A stretch of DNA of 64,000 bases from Sipunculus nudus (GCA_026874595.1 CM049308.1:51094624-51158623); one strand, 5' to 3'. Counted from the first letter of the stretch, positions 25,838 through 38,590 are shown. Numbers and translations are program-made. The notes: generated by a model not told the origin, from the sequence alone.

Positions 25838-28800
25838 ATGTGTAAAGACTGTGTAAAGCAGCAGTATCCAGACAGGGTAGGTATACCTGTAAATGAACAT
25901 TGTAGAACTGGTGGAAAGACCGCTTTGACATATGATGTAACATGTGACTCATATGCATCATCAGATTCATCAGTGATCATACAAAAATATACGGAAGCAA
26001 TCCTCAATTATGCTGTTTTAGTGTTTCAGTATCGGGTAATTGTAGACAAAGACGTTATGCATTATGGAAATTTCATAATTTAAATAAATAGTCAGAAAAC
26101 CCCAAACTTGCCTTTCATGGAACGTTACCTAACATATTAAAATAATATCATAACACTTAAATTACAATAATCATATAAAAGGAAAATTAAGTTATTAAGA
26201 TAAGATAACATAACAATTATTAGTCTTCATTTCAAGGAATATCTTGTTGACTTGCAATTCATTACATAAAATAAATAAATACATGACAATAACACAGAAC
26301 ATAATAGACCATGCATGTTGAAATAATAAGCATGTAAAATAATGATAAAACAGATAATTCTGCAGGTAGAAAACATTATTAAAAATATTGTATATCTAGA
26401 GGGTTGTGAGTTAAAAAGTTAAATACTGTATGGCACAAGAGATTTTTTAAAGCGAGTAGTTCTGCAGAATGTTACATCTAATGTTTACCTGAAGGTAAAA
26501 AACTGAACTCTGAATGTAGGGGCTGTAGTGTGTCATTCAAAACTTTGATATGAAGGCCATTGATTTGGTTTCACAGATTCCTGGTCAGTGTGGCAAGAGC
26601 AGTACTAGTTATTCTACAACTTTTCTTCCTGGTATTATTTAGTTGTTTCTTTAACTTATCAGATATATTTGTAAACCAGCACTCAAGTGCATAAGTTATG
26701 ACACTGGAAATTACTGAATAATAAAACATGGTAATAATGGTGTCGTCAATTTTTAAGCTTTCTTAGATGATATAGGTAATTTATCTTTTGTTTGCTTTCT
26801 TGGATTGATTCCACACATGTTCTTTCCCATTCAGATTTCTGTCAATAGTACATCCTAAGTATTTATAATTTCCACAATATCTACTTCTTCATTGATAGCA
26901 GCTGTAATAATAGATTATTAACTGACCTAGAACTAGCCATTTTAAAGAACTCCACTCAAGTGATGTAAGTAAAGTTTAATGTGACTGAGGAAATATAAAA
27001 AGTAGGGTTATCAGAATATCCAGGTGACTCTATACCTTCTTTCTTAAAAATGTCTATGGTTTTTTTCTGTTAATGGAATGCAGGCAAAAGAAATGTGCTG
27101 CAATGAAGGATTATGGAGACTGATGATATATACACTATCTATAGCCAGGGCATATTAAATTCTGAGGTTCATTTATATGTATTAGTTTCATTAGATCATG
27201 GCATTTAGTATCAGGTTAATGTTTTCAGGGTTCAATATGTCTGGAGACTGGATCGTACTTGATGAACTTTGTTGGGTGTGCTGCCTGCCACCGGAAAGAA
27301 CCAATGAGAGTAGAAAATAAGGAGGAGGATGAGGAGGATGGAGAGGAAATCGTGACATACCAGCGTGAGCAGCTTGATGTATTCGGAAACAACCCTTCAC
27401 ATAAATATTGAGAACATGCCACTTTCAAAGGAAAAATGTTACTAATTGCATGTTAAAACCTTTATTGGCTACCAGTATGGATAAAATTAGTACTTTTTAC
27501 AAGGCTGAATTTAAAGAAAAAAACATACTTCATAAAAAGCAATAATGATATGAAAATATGACACAAAGATGTCCAGTGGTTACTTGTGAATATTTTTTCC
27601 TTATGACCAAGTAATGGTTACAGCTATCAAAATGAATGAAATAAAAAAATAATTTTTTTTTGTTTAGCTGAGATTACATTGAGCATTACATACAGTTTAT
27701 TAGAAAAATACAAATTCTGTTTAAAAATTTTAAGAATTTAGAGGATTCAACACTGAAAGGAAGAAATGTGTCCAGTCTTGGCATCAACCAATAGTTGTAC
27801 AGTGATTTAAATACAAGTTTAATACAAGGTTGTACATTTCTATAGTCTGGAGCACATAGAGGGAGGGAATGCTGGAGACAATGCAACCTTCCCCCCCCCC
27901 CCCCCCCCTCCGTGACCTAAAAATCCTAAAATATCCTGACAAATTTTAAATGTTGCTTTTCAACTACCCCCAGCCATTACTGCCTCAATTTTTCAAAAAC
28001 TTGCAGCACCATAACCCATTTCATACAACCCCACTCTACTAATTGGTGTCTTAGATAATCGAATCCTGTATGATTCACCCTACATCCCTTGTTAGTAAAA
28101 ATTTTCTGTAAGTTTATACATCCAGGTTTTTTCCTTGATGTTTCTATAGAACTGGTTTTGGTTAAATTTTCTTCATATTGTGCACCATTATGTGGGCCAG
28201 CAATTTATTGTTTTACCTTTTTCACTTTGACAAAAATTAAGTTGATATAATCCTGGCTGAATAGAAGCTTAAGCTTTGATTGAACCAGTTTCTATTGCAT
28301 CATTTAAATTGAAATATATGCTTTTTTATGTTTTACTCGCAGATGTTTGTGATAACTGTGGCCATATGATTGCAAATCATGAATATAAATTTGAAGTAGA
28401 TGAAGAATTCCAGGTAATTCATTAAGTTTTCATCAAGATACAAGATAATAGAAAACTAATTTACATGCACCTAAAGGCAGTATGGATTTTATGAACAAAA
28501 CAAACTATTTCTGGAAAGAAAAATGACAAAATGTTCTGTGTTATCATTTTATGTCAGAAGGTTGTTTCATAGTTTGTGGATAGAAACAAAGGAAATGTGG
28601 AGAAAAAATTTGGATTGAAATGCTCTTTCATCATGGGAAAAGTATATTTATATATTAATTTTTATATTGAGGATGACATTTTGCTAGAGTATGTCTAATT
28701 TAATCCTTTTTTTAACATGATTTTATGAAACATTTCTTGTTCAAAATCATTGTAAAATATATAAACAAAACGCATAGGTTAAGTAGAGACACCATCTTTT

Positions 28801-28972
28801 GTTTAGAATGTAGTTCCATACCATATTAATTCAATGGCCATCTGCAGTTTACAGACTAGGGGGTACAGCTTATATTTTATATGATATTTTACAGTTGTAC
28901 GAGATGTACTGTCTGCTGTGTGGACGAGGAGAAGATATGAGAAGTTGTCTGCCAGTTGATCCTCGAAAATAA
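25838..28972 (+). CDS. CHURC1: Churchill (CHURC1) orthologue, small zinc-binding protein, four exons
   Basis: Exons are 25838-25876, 27229-27364, 28343-28413 and 28895-28972 (TAA). All introns are GT/AG and the phases agree, giving 107 residues against 112 in human. The start MCKDCVKQQYPDR matches the Churchill N-terminus. Exon 2 has CLETGSYLMNFVGCAACHRK and DGEEIVTYQH; exon 3 has CDNCGHMIANHEYKF; exon 4 has YCLLCGRGED and ends VDPRK. The paired CxxC motifs and HEY histidine are the family's zinc ligands. An in-frame TGA at 25808 fixes the ATG as first. Churchill was described as an FGF-induced factor in vertebrate neural induction; later structural work found zinc binding without clear DNA binding, so its molecular role is unsettled. 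Differences here are an acidic ENKEEDEEDGEE loop and a C-terminus ending at DPRK, without the human MTLLF tail. Intron 1 holds a LINE relic. Confidence 0.95.
26150..26905 (-). pseudogene. Degenerate LINE 3' end (CR1/Jockey-type reverse transcriptase C-terminus) in Churchill intron 1
   Basis: On the minus strand, the region about 26905-26400 reads with scattered stops and frameshifts through the typical C-terminal blocks of CR1/Jockey-clade ORF2. These are IYKYLGCTIDRNLNGKEHV, then FYYSVISSVITYALECWF, then PLHSEFSFLPSG, then CRTTRFKKSLVPYSI. An AT-rich tail with TTATCTTATCTT follows to about 26150, consistent with a 3'-untranslated region. The copy is 5'-truncated and dead. Clade placement is from motif memory only. 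Confidence 0.75.
27892..27908. repeat. Poly-C tract in Churchill intron 2
   Basis: About 18 C in a row, an unstable length in any assembly. Confidence 0.8.
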
Positions 28973-29095
28973 GCAATATTTTAACACCAGCAACTCATCC
29001 ATCAATACTTTTTATAATATGACAAACAACAACCTTCATGTGCCAAATCATCCCCATCAGAGTGCTGGACAGAGCCACCTGGTGACATTTTGGGA

Positions 29096-29101
29096 AATAA
29101 A
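29096..29101 (+). promoter_or_regulatory. Polyadenylation signal AATAAA for Churchill
   Basis: A canonical AATAAA lies 124 bp after the stop codon, the first in the 3' flank, implying a short 3'-untranslated region. Confidence 0.6.
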
Positions 29102-29665
29102 ATTTAGTGGTGGTGCAGATTGTGAATGAAAATCTCAAAATGCAAAGGCAGCACTGCTAAAGGGTCTTATTTCTTCAGTGAGGAACGTATATATGTTACA
29201 ACTCAGGGGGTGTCTTCTGACAACCAGAGTTTGGATATACCATGAGTCCTCAGTGGGAGCAAAGCAAACTGATACAGCAGTGGAGTTTTCACAGCCATGT
29301 TCATCTTTAGTGAATGTTAGATCAATCAAATGGGGGACAATGATTCCTTGGCACAGCTGCCTGGATACAGTCTTTCAGCATGATATCTGTTATTGCATTT
29401 TAAAGGCAGCTTAGACATCCATTGTGCAGCAGGTTTAGGAAGTCCTTTACAGGCTTGTTGCATTAAAAATGAATTTATATTTATAAAAGGTTATCCATTA
29501 ATGAAGTGATAACTTATAACACTGATGGTCATACAAGGGAAATTAGTAAGCTGCTGCTCATTTATGTGTGAACCCTGATTTGCATTATCATGGGTTTAAC
29601 CATTAGTCTATCAGCCCGAGGGGTACCCTGGTACCAAAAGAGGGGCAATTGCTCATATTGTTTTT

Positions 29666-32600
29666 AGCTCAGCTGACTTTCAGTCATGCTGGGCTATAGT
29701 GATGGGTCTTTGTCTGGCGTCCTTCCATCTGTCCGTCTGTCCGTCCGGCCATCCGGCCATTAGCAGGGCACAAATCGTAACCATAGGGGCTAGGGCCATG
29801 AACCCTATGCAGTCTTAGAGGTTCTAAAAAGATCTCCTTGCAAACCTGAAATTAGGTCACTGCGACCTATATTCTCAAAGTTATGGGGTGTGTTTGCACC
29901 CCCCAGAAATAATTCTTTTAGCCAAAATTTTCGTCCCAAACCTTCCATCTTTCACATACAGCTCACCTACCAACAGGGGAAGAACCATAATTATTTTGAG
30001 GTCACAAGGTCAAAGGTCAAGGTCACAGAACCAACTTCTTTTAAAAGCCTCAGGATGCATTTTAAGCCAAACCTTTCATCCCAATTCTTTGATCTTTCAC
30101 ATGTAGCTCACCTACTAAGTGGGAGAAGAATCCTATAGATGTTGAGGTCACAAGGTCAAAGGTCAGGGTCACAGGATCCAATTTTTTTAAAAGGTTGTGG
30201 ACATATTTCAAGCTAGACCTTTCATTCCAAACCTTTCAGCACTGATATCGCTTCTCTGCCAACAGGGGAAAAGACCTGTTGATTTTGAGGTCAAAGGTCA
30301 AGTTCACAGCACCCTCTTCTTGCGTGGAGCCATTTTCAGCAAACTTTTCAATCTATACTTTCCATCTGTCATATATGGCTTACCTACCAATAGGAGAAGA
30401 AGCCTATTGATGTTGAGTTCAAAAGGTCAAAGGTCAAGGTCACAATATTGTTCTAAATGCTTGTGAACATATTTCAAGTGAAACTGTTCAACCCAAACCT
30501 TCAGTCTTCCACATATGCCACATCTATGCATCACTGAATTTGATTCAAACTTCATATTTATGGGTCTTTTTGCATGAAGAAATAACTAATTGATTTTTAG
30601 GTCAGCTGGTCAGGAGGTTAAAGGTTGCAGGTCTAAGTTATTCACTCATTGGTTGCCAAGTAATTACACCCGGCCAGATGTAAGTGGTTAGTAATTACCC
30701 ATCATTTAGAAAGAATCCAGTTGATATGTGGGCAAAAGGCCAAGGTCATAGGTCAGGGATTGTTCACAATAACTTATTTTGTAGACCATCTCTATTTTAA
30801 TGCCCCCGCCACAAGGTGGCTGGGGCATATAGTTTAACCCATGTCCGTCCTTCCGTCATTCCGAAATCAAACAGTTGTACGGACTTTTTTTTGCAATGCC
30901 TGCAGATATTGGCCTGATTTTTGGTGTGTTGGCAGATATAGACCAGTTACAGATCAAGTTCGAGTTTCTTCCCGGTTGACCTACTTTTGACCGTTTTACG
31001 GCTCCTGAACATAGAAAATTTCATGAAAAATATGAAATTTCATGACAGATACACATGTACAGACTTTTTTTCGCAATGCCTGCAGATATTGGCCTGATTT
31101 TTGGTGTGTGGGCAGATATTGACCAGTTACAGGTCGAGTTCACGTTTCGTCCCAGTTGACATACTTTTGACTGTTTTACCGCTCCTGAACATAGAAAATT
31201 TCATTTAAAATATAAATTTTCATGACAAATACATTTGTACAGACTTTTCTTCGCAATACCTGCAGATATTGGCCTGATTTTTGGTGTGTGGGCAGATATT
31301 GACCAGTTACAGGTCGAGTTCACATTTTGTCCCGGTTGACATACTTTTGACTGTTTGACAGTGCTCTAACATAGAAAATTTCATAAAAAAGTGCACATGT
31401 ATGGACTTTTTTTCGCAGTGTCTGCAGATACGGGCCTGATTTTTGGTGTGTAGGTAGATAATGACCAGTAACAGATCGAGACTGTTTTGTCCCAGTTGAC
31501 CTACTTTTGACCATTTGACTGCTCCTGAACATAGAAAGTTTCATAAAAAATAGAAATTTCATAACAAATGCATATGTACTGACTTTTTTTCCTCAATGCC
31601 TGCAGATACCACCCTGATTTTTTATGTGTGGGCAGATAATGACAGTTACAGGTCAAGTTCGCGTTTCCTCCTGGTTGACCTACTTTTGATTGTTTTACGG
31701 CTCCTTAACATAGAAAATTTCATGAAAGACAGAAATTTTTGTGGAAAATGCACATGTATGGACTTTTTTTTCACAATGCCTGCATATACTGGCATGATTT
31801 TTGGTGTGTTGCTTGATAATGACCCGTTACAGATTGAGTTTGCATTTTGCCCTTGTTGACCTACTTTTGACCATACGACACCTCCTGAACTTAAAAAATT
31901 TTTCAAAATTTTTCAAATGTTTCTAATTTGCCCCAGGCGGGGGCATTTGTGTCGTTCCGACACATCTAGTTCTTGTTTTCTTGTATATATAACCATATGG
32001 CACTCACAACTGGTACATCTCACTATATACCCATAATTGTCAGTGACACTTGTAATATATGACTCCCTTTTGTATCAGCTCATGGAGTGATAAGGATATA
32101 TCATTAGTGCATAACAAAAACACTGTTGCCGGAATGCTTTGGCCAGGCATTAAGACTGTAAGAGTTAAGTGTTAAGTTTAGCTACTGATTTATGGGAACA
32201 TTTTGCAGTTTATATCATGGAATCATAGCAATAAACTTAGTTTTCTAGATATCTGAATATTATTATACAAATCATCAGATATACCAGCAAGTGTTTGTTC
32301 TGATAATATGTGGGTCTGTACCTGGATTTAGGATGGCTTTATTTGATTACAAGACTCTTAGTGATGCTTTCTGCATTTCTTTTCTTTTAGGTTTTGCAGT
32401 TTACCTACCCTGCTGACCCCATTCAATAGCAAGCTGATAATTAAAACAAATTGGGCTTTCACTTTTTACATTTGCATGTTCATAAATCTGATATGAGAGC
32501 TCTCCAACCTGATCATGCCTTTTGAATTGTTTTGGACATTCATAACTGTTACATTCTTTGAAGCAATTGCTACAAGTTTAGTGTCTTATTGGAGGATGTG

Positions 32601-33266
32601 CGACTTGTCAGAAAACCATTATGTCTGCCAGGTAGCCATTTTAGAAATCCTTTTACCAGGACAGTTTCTGTGATTTTTTTATGATGTTTGGTCCCTTTTA
32701 GAGGATGTTTGTTGTTCAATTTCCGACCTGTCAGAAATCCAATATGGCCACCAGGACGCCATCTTTAAATTCCTTTAGAACATATTTTCTCAAGAACTAT
32801 TAAAGTGAATGCAGTGGGATGTATATTAATGTAATCTTGCATTGGGTCAAAGATTTCTTAATAAATATGACCATCATTTATGAAAGCTCAGTACAGTTGG
32901 CTTGTATTGAATAAAAATTAATATGGAAGCACCCGTTTCACAATAATTCTTGCATGGATTTCCTTGATCTTTTGCTATATTTTGATCTTATATGTGGCCT
33001 GTGTGGTATTCCTTTTGAGACTGACAGGTATCGAGCAAGCTGTGGGATTAGTTCCTGATAGCTCAACAACCATACATTTTGCCTCAGACCATCATTCACT
33101 ATGTTTTAACCAGACATATATGATAAGAATTTATTGCAATGTAGAAAGTTTAAACAAAATTGGCATATAGGTTCTGCAAAATTTTACTAGAAGTTGTGAA
33201 TTGCAGCCCATGATGTCGCAGGTCATGCTTGGCAGCTGAGCGTCATGACCCATGGGTCACTTGTTT
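29666..33266 (+). mobile_element. Helentron-like element, family A, with a nested family B element
   Basis: The 5' end is TTTTTAGCTCAGCTGACT plus a self-pairing GACTTTCAGTC, followed by CCGTCTGTCCGTCCGGCC. The 3' end is GGCAGCTGAGCGTCATGACC, then the perfect palindrome TGACCCATGGGTCA and CTTGTTT (33234-33266). The region 29790-30780 holds degenerate tandem units of about 145 bp, each with AGGTCAAAGGTCA clusters. Family B sits inside at 30801-31969. The rest (31970-33230) is unique-looking AT-rich sequence. It begins about 0.7 kb after the Churchill stop. Confidence 0.7.
30801..31969 (+). mobile_element. Helentron-like element, family B, with about 178-bp tandem monomers
   Basis: The 5' end is a hairpin, TGCCCCCGCCAC pairing with GTGGCTGGGGCA (30801-30827), followed by GTCCGTCCTTCCGTCATTCC. 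About six monomers of roughly 178 bp follow; diagnostic words are CGCAATGCCTGCAGATATTG and GGTTGACCTACTTTTGACC. The 3' end has GGCGGGGGCA (31936-31945), the inverse of the 5' TGCCCCCGCC. It is followed by the hairpin GTGTCG-TTC-CGACAC (31949-31963) and CTAG (31966-31969). Subterminal inverted repeats plus a 3' hairpin and CTAG end fit a non-autonomous Helentron (HINE). The layout also recalls bivalve pearl/BIV160-type elements. Confidence 0.8.
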
Positions 33267-34139
33267 CTAAAGGCATTGATCTATAGATTACAAAAATGCA
33301 TGATAGCAGTTTGGGAGTGGTGGCTTTCTGTAAAATAACAGCCCGTTTCCATGGTAACAATGGTTATATTGGCAGTAATTATGAAAATTACAAAGAAGGC
33401 CATAGCATTTTTAGTTTTTAATATAAAAGGATGAAAATGTCTATTGATCTTTTTTATGACCCAAGCCCTTTTGACTGATTATAGGTGTTCTGCAAATGCA
33501 ATGTTATGTAAATCAGGAATATTAAATTGATCATACTGAGTGGAAATATTGATGCATAATACATATATTCATACAACTGTCGTGACACGTATTTAAAACT
33601 ATCATCATCATCAATTTTATCATCAAAATCAGCTCTTTGTATTAATAATTAGGTAGTTTTGCTTCTCAGGTGCATTAATCCATGTAATAAAGTTTGTCCC
33701 TCTCCTCAACTTCTTAATAGAGAATTTTAGTTAGTCCCACGATATCAGAAGAAACAATAAAACACTAAAATTCTACGGAGACAAGAGGTTGCCAGCATGT
33801 GAACTTTTCACTGTCGGTCTGTAACTTTGTTAAACTACTCATTAAAGTCTGTAGCATTCCAGAGGTTGTCTGTCTCCATAATTCCGTCCAAGAGTATCTC
33901 TGTCTTCAGCAGCGTATGTACAGTCTTCTAAGTCGCGTGTCAACGTGACAGTTCCTCAAAAACGTGACAAGAAGGAGTTGGAGCCGTCTGATTATTTTTT
34001 TGTCAAGCCTGGTCTTGTTTGTATCAGAATGGACCAATGATGTGACACTTGATGGAGTGATTATTACTTTTGTTGTGCATGTCACCTCAAAACCCGTATC
34101 TCCCAACCTCCCCTAATATCATATGAAACGGGACCTGTA
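33267..34139. other. Intergenic, no gene recognised
   Basis: Nothing supported was seen; two ATCATCATCA-type short runs occur near 33600. Confidence 0.35.
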
Positions 34140-34147
34140 TGTATATC

Positions 34148-34963
34148 GGGGTCTATCTAAAACGCGGAGAATCCGCGGAGAGATGGAGAATTCGCGGAGA
34201 ATTTTAAATGCAATGATATTTTTAAATACACTTTAAAATCACTTAAATCTCCAACTATATTACCCTTAACATATTTGCGCCCTGTTAAATGACCGATATA
34301 ATTAAAACATATGTACATTATTAATGCTTAGACTCAACGCCGAGTTAATGTGTTACACAAAACGTAACAATCGTCCGAGTCACAAGCTGACACTGACAGA
34401 TCTAAAGACGAAACCGTAACACTCTTAAATTAATGTTTCAACAGTTTATTGTGCAAACCATAACTAAACCATGCAGGTGTTTATAGGTGGCGAACGAAAT
34501 ATTTAATATAATAAATAAATCATACGTTTACCTACATTTACTGGTAGATATAAAACACAATCACCATTAATAGTGTATAGGCCTAGACCCAATTTACGTG
34601 ACATGCACAAATAAAAGTTGTTTAATTTCTGGAATTAAACAAAAATCAACTGCATTTGCAATTGCAAATAGTCCACAGTCTCCTGATGCTGTGCGTTGTC
34701 TCTGGCATGGCATTAATGAAATTTTATATCGGAGAAGAACTTGCTTGTCCAAACAACTGAGAGCTGAATTTTACGTGAATGTACAGATTTTTAATTATTT
34801 CGGTCATTTAACAGTGAAAAAAAATATGTTACCAGTAGTATAGTTGGAGATTTTAAGTGATTTTAATGCGTATGTAAAAGAATCATTGCATATAAAAAAC
34901 TCTCCGCAAATTCTCCGCGAATTTTCCATCTCTCCGCGGATTCTCCGCGTTTTAGACAGCCCC
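34148..34963. mobile_element. Inverted-repeat DNA element of 816 bp with perfect 8-bp target duplication
   Basis: The ends GGGGTCTATCTAAAACGCGG (34148) and CCGCGTTTTAGACAGCCCC (ending 34963) open inverted arms of about 120-130 bp that include GCGGAGAATCCGCGGAGAGA and AAATCTCCAACTATA. The direct repeat TGTATATC flanks it at 34140-34147 and 34964-34971. An 8-bp duplication fits hAT, P or Merlin; I cannot choose, though the GGGG start is not the usual hAT CAG. The interior encodes nothing recognisable. The perfect duplication suggests a fairly recent insertion. Confidence 0.75.
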
Positions 34964-34971
34964 TGTATATC

Positions 34972-37599
34972 GCAATGACGCTGGAAAGTAACCTTTCTCT
35001 GCATGGAAAGTTTCATGTCACAGGCTGGTCAGTGTTTAAGGTTCTGCTCAGTGCTGCTCTGGTGAGCAGCCAGTTTCCTTAAAGACGATTTCGCTTTGTC
35101 TGATTTGAAGTTCCTGGGTTGTCAGCCGCGTTACAACATCCTAAACTGTCGGGCTTTTTTTAACCGACGAACATATGGAAATACCGAAGGCCAAGCCAGA
35201 TATATATCTTTTAGTGTCTATATGACACATTTCAAATATATTACAGTTAAGTACAATGTTCCAGAATATATTTTCTAAACCAGGTTTTGATGTAAAATAT
35301 TTCACCGTAAACTCATCAGTGGAACCAAAGTCTTTATTTCAGATTATTAATATATTTAATTTCCAAAAAATAAATATTATTCTCTGAATATTAGGGAGTG
35401 GGGATGATTACATTGACCATCCCTCCTTGCTAAAAAGTGGGGGGAGGGGACCTCAAATATTGACGCACCTGCCGCAGAGGTTTTCTTTAAATCCGTTCCT
35501 CTCCCTTTAAAAAAAATGTATGAAGCACGAGGTCATTGTATTGCGCCTCCACAGTCGCATAGATTCAACGCCAATTGGTACAGGTTCATCTTAAAGGAAG
35601 TTTGTTCGTTTTCTCCTGGTGTTACCATGAAGTCTCTGAGGAGGGGGGTCAGTCTTTTACCGGGTAGCCAATAAATGTTGGCGCGTTTTCCTCTGCAAAC
35701 TACCAAGTCAGTGTAAATTCCTGAATTCGGAGTTGTTCTCTGAATTTGCCTAACCATACAGACCTAACTGTTTGCTAACAATTCTCTGCCTGATCTGTTT
35801 TCCTTTAATTAGTAAGATAATCAGCTGCATTTGTTTTGAGGTGCCGGATGCAAAACAAAAGTGCGTACTATTTAGACATTTCGCTTTTCTGAGAGCCCCT
35901 TCATCATCCGATGCAATTTACAGGGTCATTGGGTGTATGTTCGACTACAACAGTCGATAGTTGTGAAAGGAAGTTAGCAGAGAAGGTAGACTAACCATTT
36001 AGGGATATTGGGTCAATTATGATTGATCATCCAAAGAAAGAATTTCAAACCTGCTACGTTGCTACGGGGCATTCACAATCAGTCTGATCTTTTCCTTTGA
36101 AGTAAGAAGACTTTCACTTTTGGCCTCGATCATATGCCCTGGATAGGTCCGTGAACGTTTCAGGAGGGCATATTTGTTTCTTTATTCCAAATCCATATTC
36201 CTGAAGTCTTGGTATTCCTTTGTTCAAGTTGTCTGTGTTCCTGGTCAGTTTTCCGGTGCCTACGGTGTCGTCTTAGAAGCACCGAACCCCTTAGTGCTGG
36301 AAGTACCTGCTTTACCATGTGAACTGGCGTGCAGCAACTGTGAGTTCCGGAGATTTTTGGTCCAAGGGTCTTTCACAGACTGCAGCCCCTTTTGAATATA
36401 GCCCCCTTTGGATGTTTCTTGTTAGGAATATATTTAATTCGTCCTCTTCTTTCATAAGGGGTCAGGCGTCGGCGAGGTCAGCCTTTTAGAACAGCTGCCT
36501 GCCTGTCAGTATTTAAAATATCTTCTACACATGGCATCGGATACTGAATATGATAAACTATAAAACATTATAATCCAAATTCTAACTGAACCTTCAGGTT
36601 TAACCAAGGAGGATGGCAAGATATATATGGTATAACCTATGTACTCTTTTAGGGGATATTTTATCTCTGCATAACCTTTCTGGGTTATCATAAACCTTTC
36701 CTAATGCACTTGAGGAATTGTCAGAATTTCGGTTGGTTAGTTCTTATGCAAACACTGCTTTTATTTTGAAGTCTAATTCATTGTTCCCAGCTCATCCTTG
36801 AATAAATCCTCCATGGATTATCCAGGATTTCTTTTGGTTTTCTTTGAAAGACTTCTTCCGCTTTGTTAATTGCTTTCATCGACTGCAAGATGAGCTTATC
36901 ATTTCAGGCCATGAACAAGCAAAACGTATGGGTCCATATGTGTCAGCAGCAAATGGCTGCAGATGTGCATCTATCTTGTTCTTCATTTCTATGACTCCGG
37001 CTGGAAAGCAAGCTTTATACATGTTATATTGAACCAGTTACTACTGAACAACAAATGACCGATCCAGTGTCCGAATCCATAAGGTTTTTGATAACTTACT
37101 TCAGGATATACCCAGATAGATATGCTTTTGCTTCTTGCACAAAGACTTTTATGCAACACTCGTCTTCAACTCTCTGTTGCTGCTTCGTCACTTGAGCTGG
37201 CGTCGGTCTCGACATGGTGATTTTTTTTTTATTTCCATAGCTTTTCATGTAATGTTATTTTTGCACGTCTCCTATGCTGGATGGCTTCACGTGGCATGCC
37301 CTGATAATATGACCTTGTGTATTTACATGTAGCACAAACTGCATAATGTATATGATAAGCAGACTCATCTTTAGTGTGGTTCCTGCCGCTCCATCACGGA
37401 CACCCCTTTGTTACGATTGGACCCGTGTACCAGTTCCTTTTCTGCTTGTGGCTCCCTGCATCTTTTTCTACGCCTCATTCGACCATTTCCATAGCTGTTA
37501 CTGCATCAGCAGCTCTTTTGAAGATTTTCTGCGAGGATGAGACCGGTTTGTATGGTCTCATGTAACAGTCAATCACAATGTGGCCTACGCTCTTTACAC
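34972..37599. other. Unassigned region of near-average GC
   Basis: Several open frames of 60-75 codons occur on both strands (for example 35533-35757 minus, and 36174-36395 and 37346-37540 plus), broken by stops. None resembles a family I know. The base composition is less AT-rich than the flanks and codon-like, so a decayed mobile element or unrecognised exons remain possible. Confidence 0.3.
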
Positions 37600-38320
37600 A
37601 GCGCTTTACCTATAGGGCTACTTCCTATATCGTAAGGCGCTGTTTGTTATGACCTCGTATCCTGCTTTGCAACACCAGAGGGGAGCACTGTATTTTTGTC
37701 CAATCAGATGAAACTTTGTGCTGGAAGACAAAGCCAAGCGAGGAATACACGGAGCCAATCATATTCATTTTTTTTTGAGTGACAGCTCATCCCCCAGCGT
37801 AACCGTCTAAACAGGCCACAGGCTCAGAGAGAATTGCCCCTGACGTGGTTTGCTTAGGGCCTTGGGCACATAGGATGCTCGGCCGGTGAGCTGTAATTCA
37901 AACGAAACGTAACAACAAAGGCTGCGTGCAAACCTCGCTGGCTGGTTTCAGTTCTGCAGACGACAGATACATGGCTACGCTAACACAGTCATAATGTCAT
38001 AATCGAATCGGTCGATGATGCGAGAATGCAGAGGGAGCAATTTAAATTCGACCGGAAACTCATCAAACGGCGCTTGAAGCGCGGCAGTGGGCGGAGCCAG
38101 GATGCCTGTTGAGTGTTTGTTTATTGGCATCTGATTGGCTGCTTGTCACATCGTACGCACGTTTATTTCAGTGGACAACAAACCGCCATCTGGTGTCTAA
38201 ATATATCATAAACGGTCAAAGCTGGCAGCGTGGAAATCAGTTGCTTCTTTAGAAGCGCAAGATTTCCGCTGCCTCGGGAGCGTAAATGTGGCCAATAAAG
38301 GCATCATTTATTGTATCTTT
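37600..38320. promoter_or_regulatory. GC-rich island with several CCAAT boxes; candidate promoter
   Basis: CCAAT or its complement occurs at about 37700 (GTCCAATCAG), 37754 (GCCAATCAT), 38135 (TGATTGGCTG) and 38291 (GGCCAATAAA), in a CpG-containing stretch with GGGCGGAGCC at about 38090. The spacing and composition resemble a promoter. No attached coding exon was found on either strand. Confidence 0.35.
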
Positions 38321-38498
38321 GAACTTCCTCTTCAAATTCTCCTCAGCTATCTAAAAGTTCCTCCGGGTGATATACCTCGTTGGCTGTTGTTGTGAAAGGT
38401 GGTGGTGGCTTTCCATACAGCATTAGACAAATATTGTACTGGGAATAAACTACATGCACTTCCTTCTGTTACAATCCACCATCCATGGGTGTTGGTGA

Positions 38499-38501
<3 letters not shown>

Positions 38502-38565
<64 letters not shown>

Positions 38566-38590
38566 TATATATAAATATATATATATATAT
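38502..38590. repeat. (AT)n microsatellite
   Basis: About 90 bp of TA dinucleotides with two AAAT interruptions near the right end. Confidence 0.95.

Noticed and set aside
35533-35757. 74-codon minus-strand frame with fairly complex composition
   Set aside because: No recognisable domain, no clear splice partners and no start context. It is left as part of the unassigned region.
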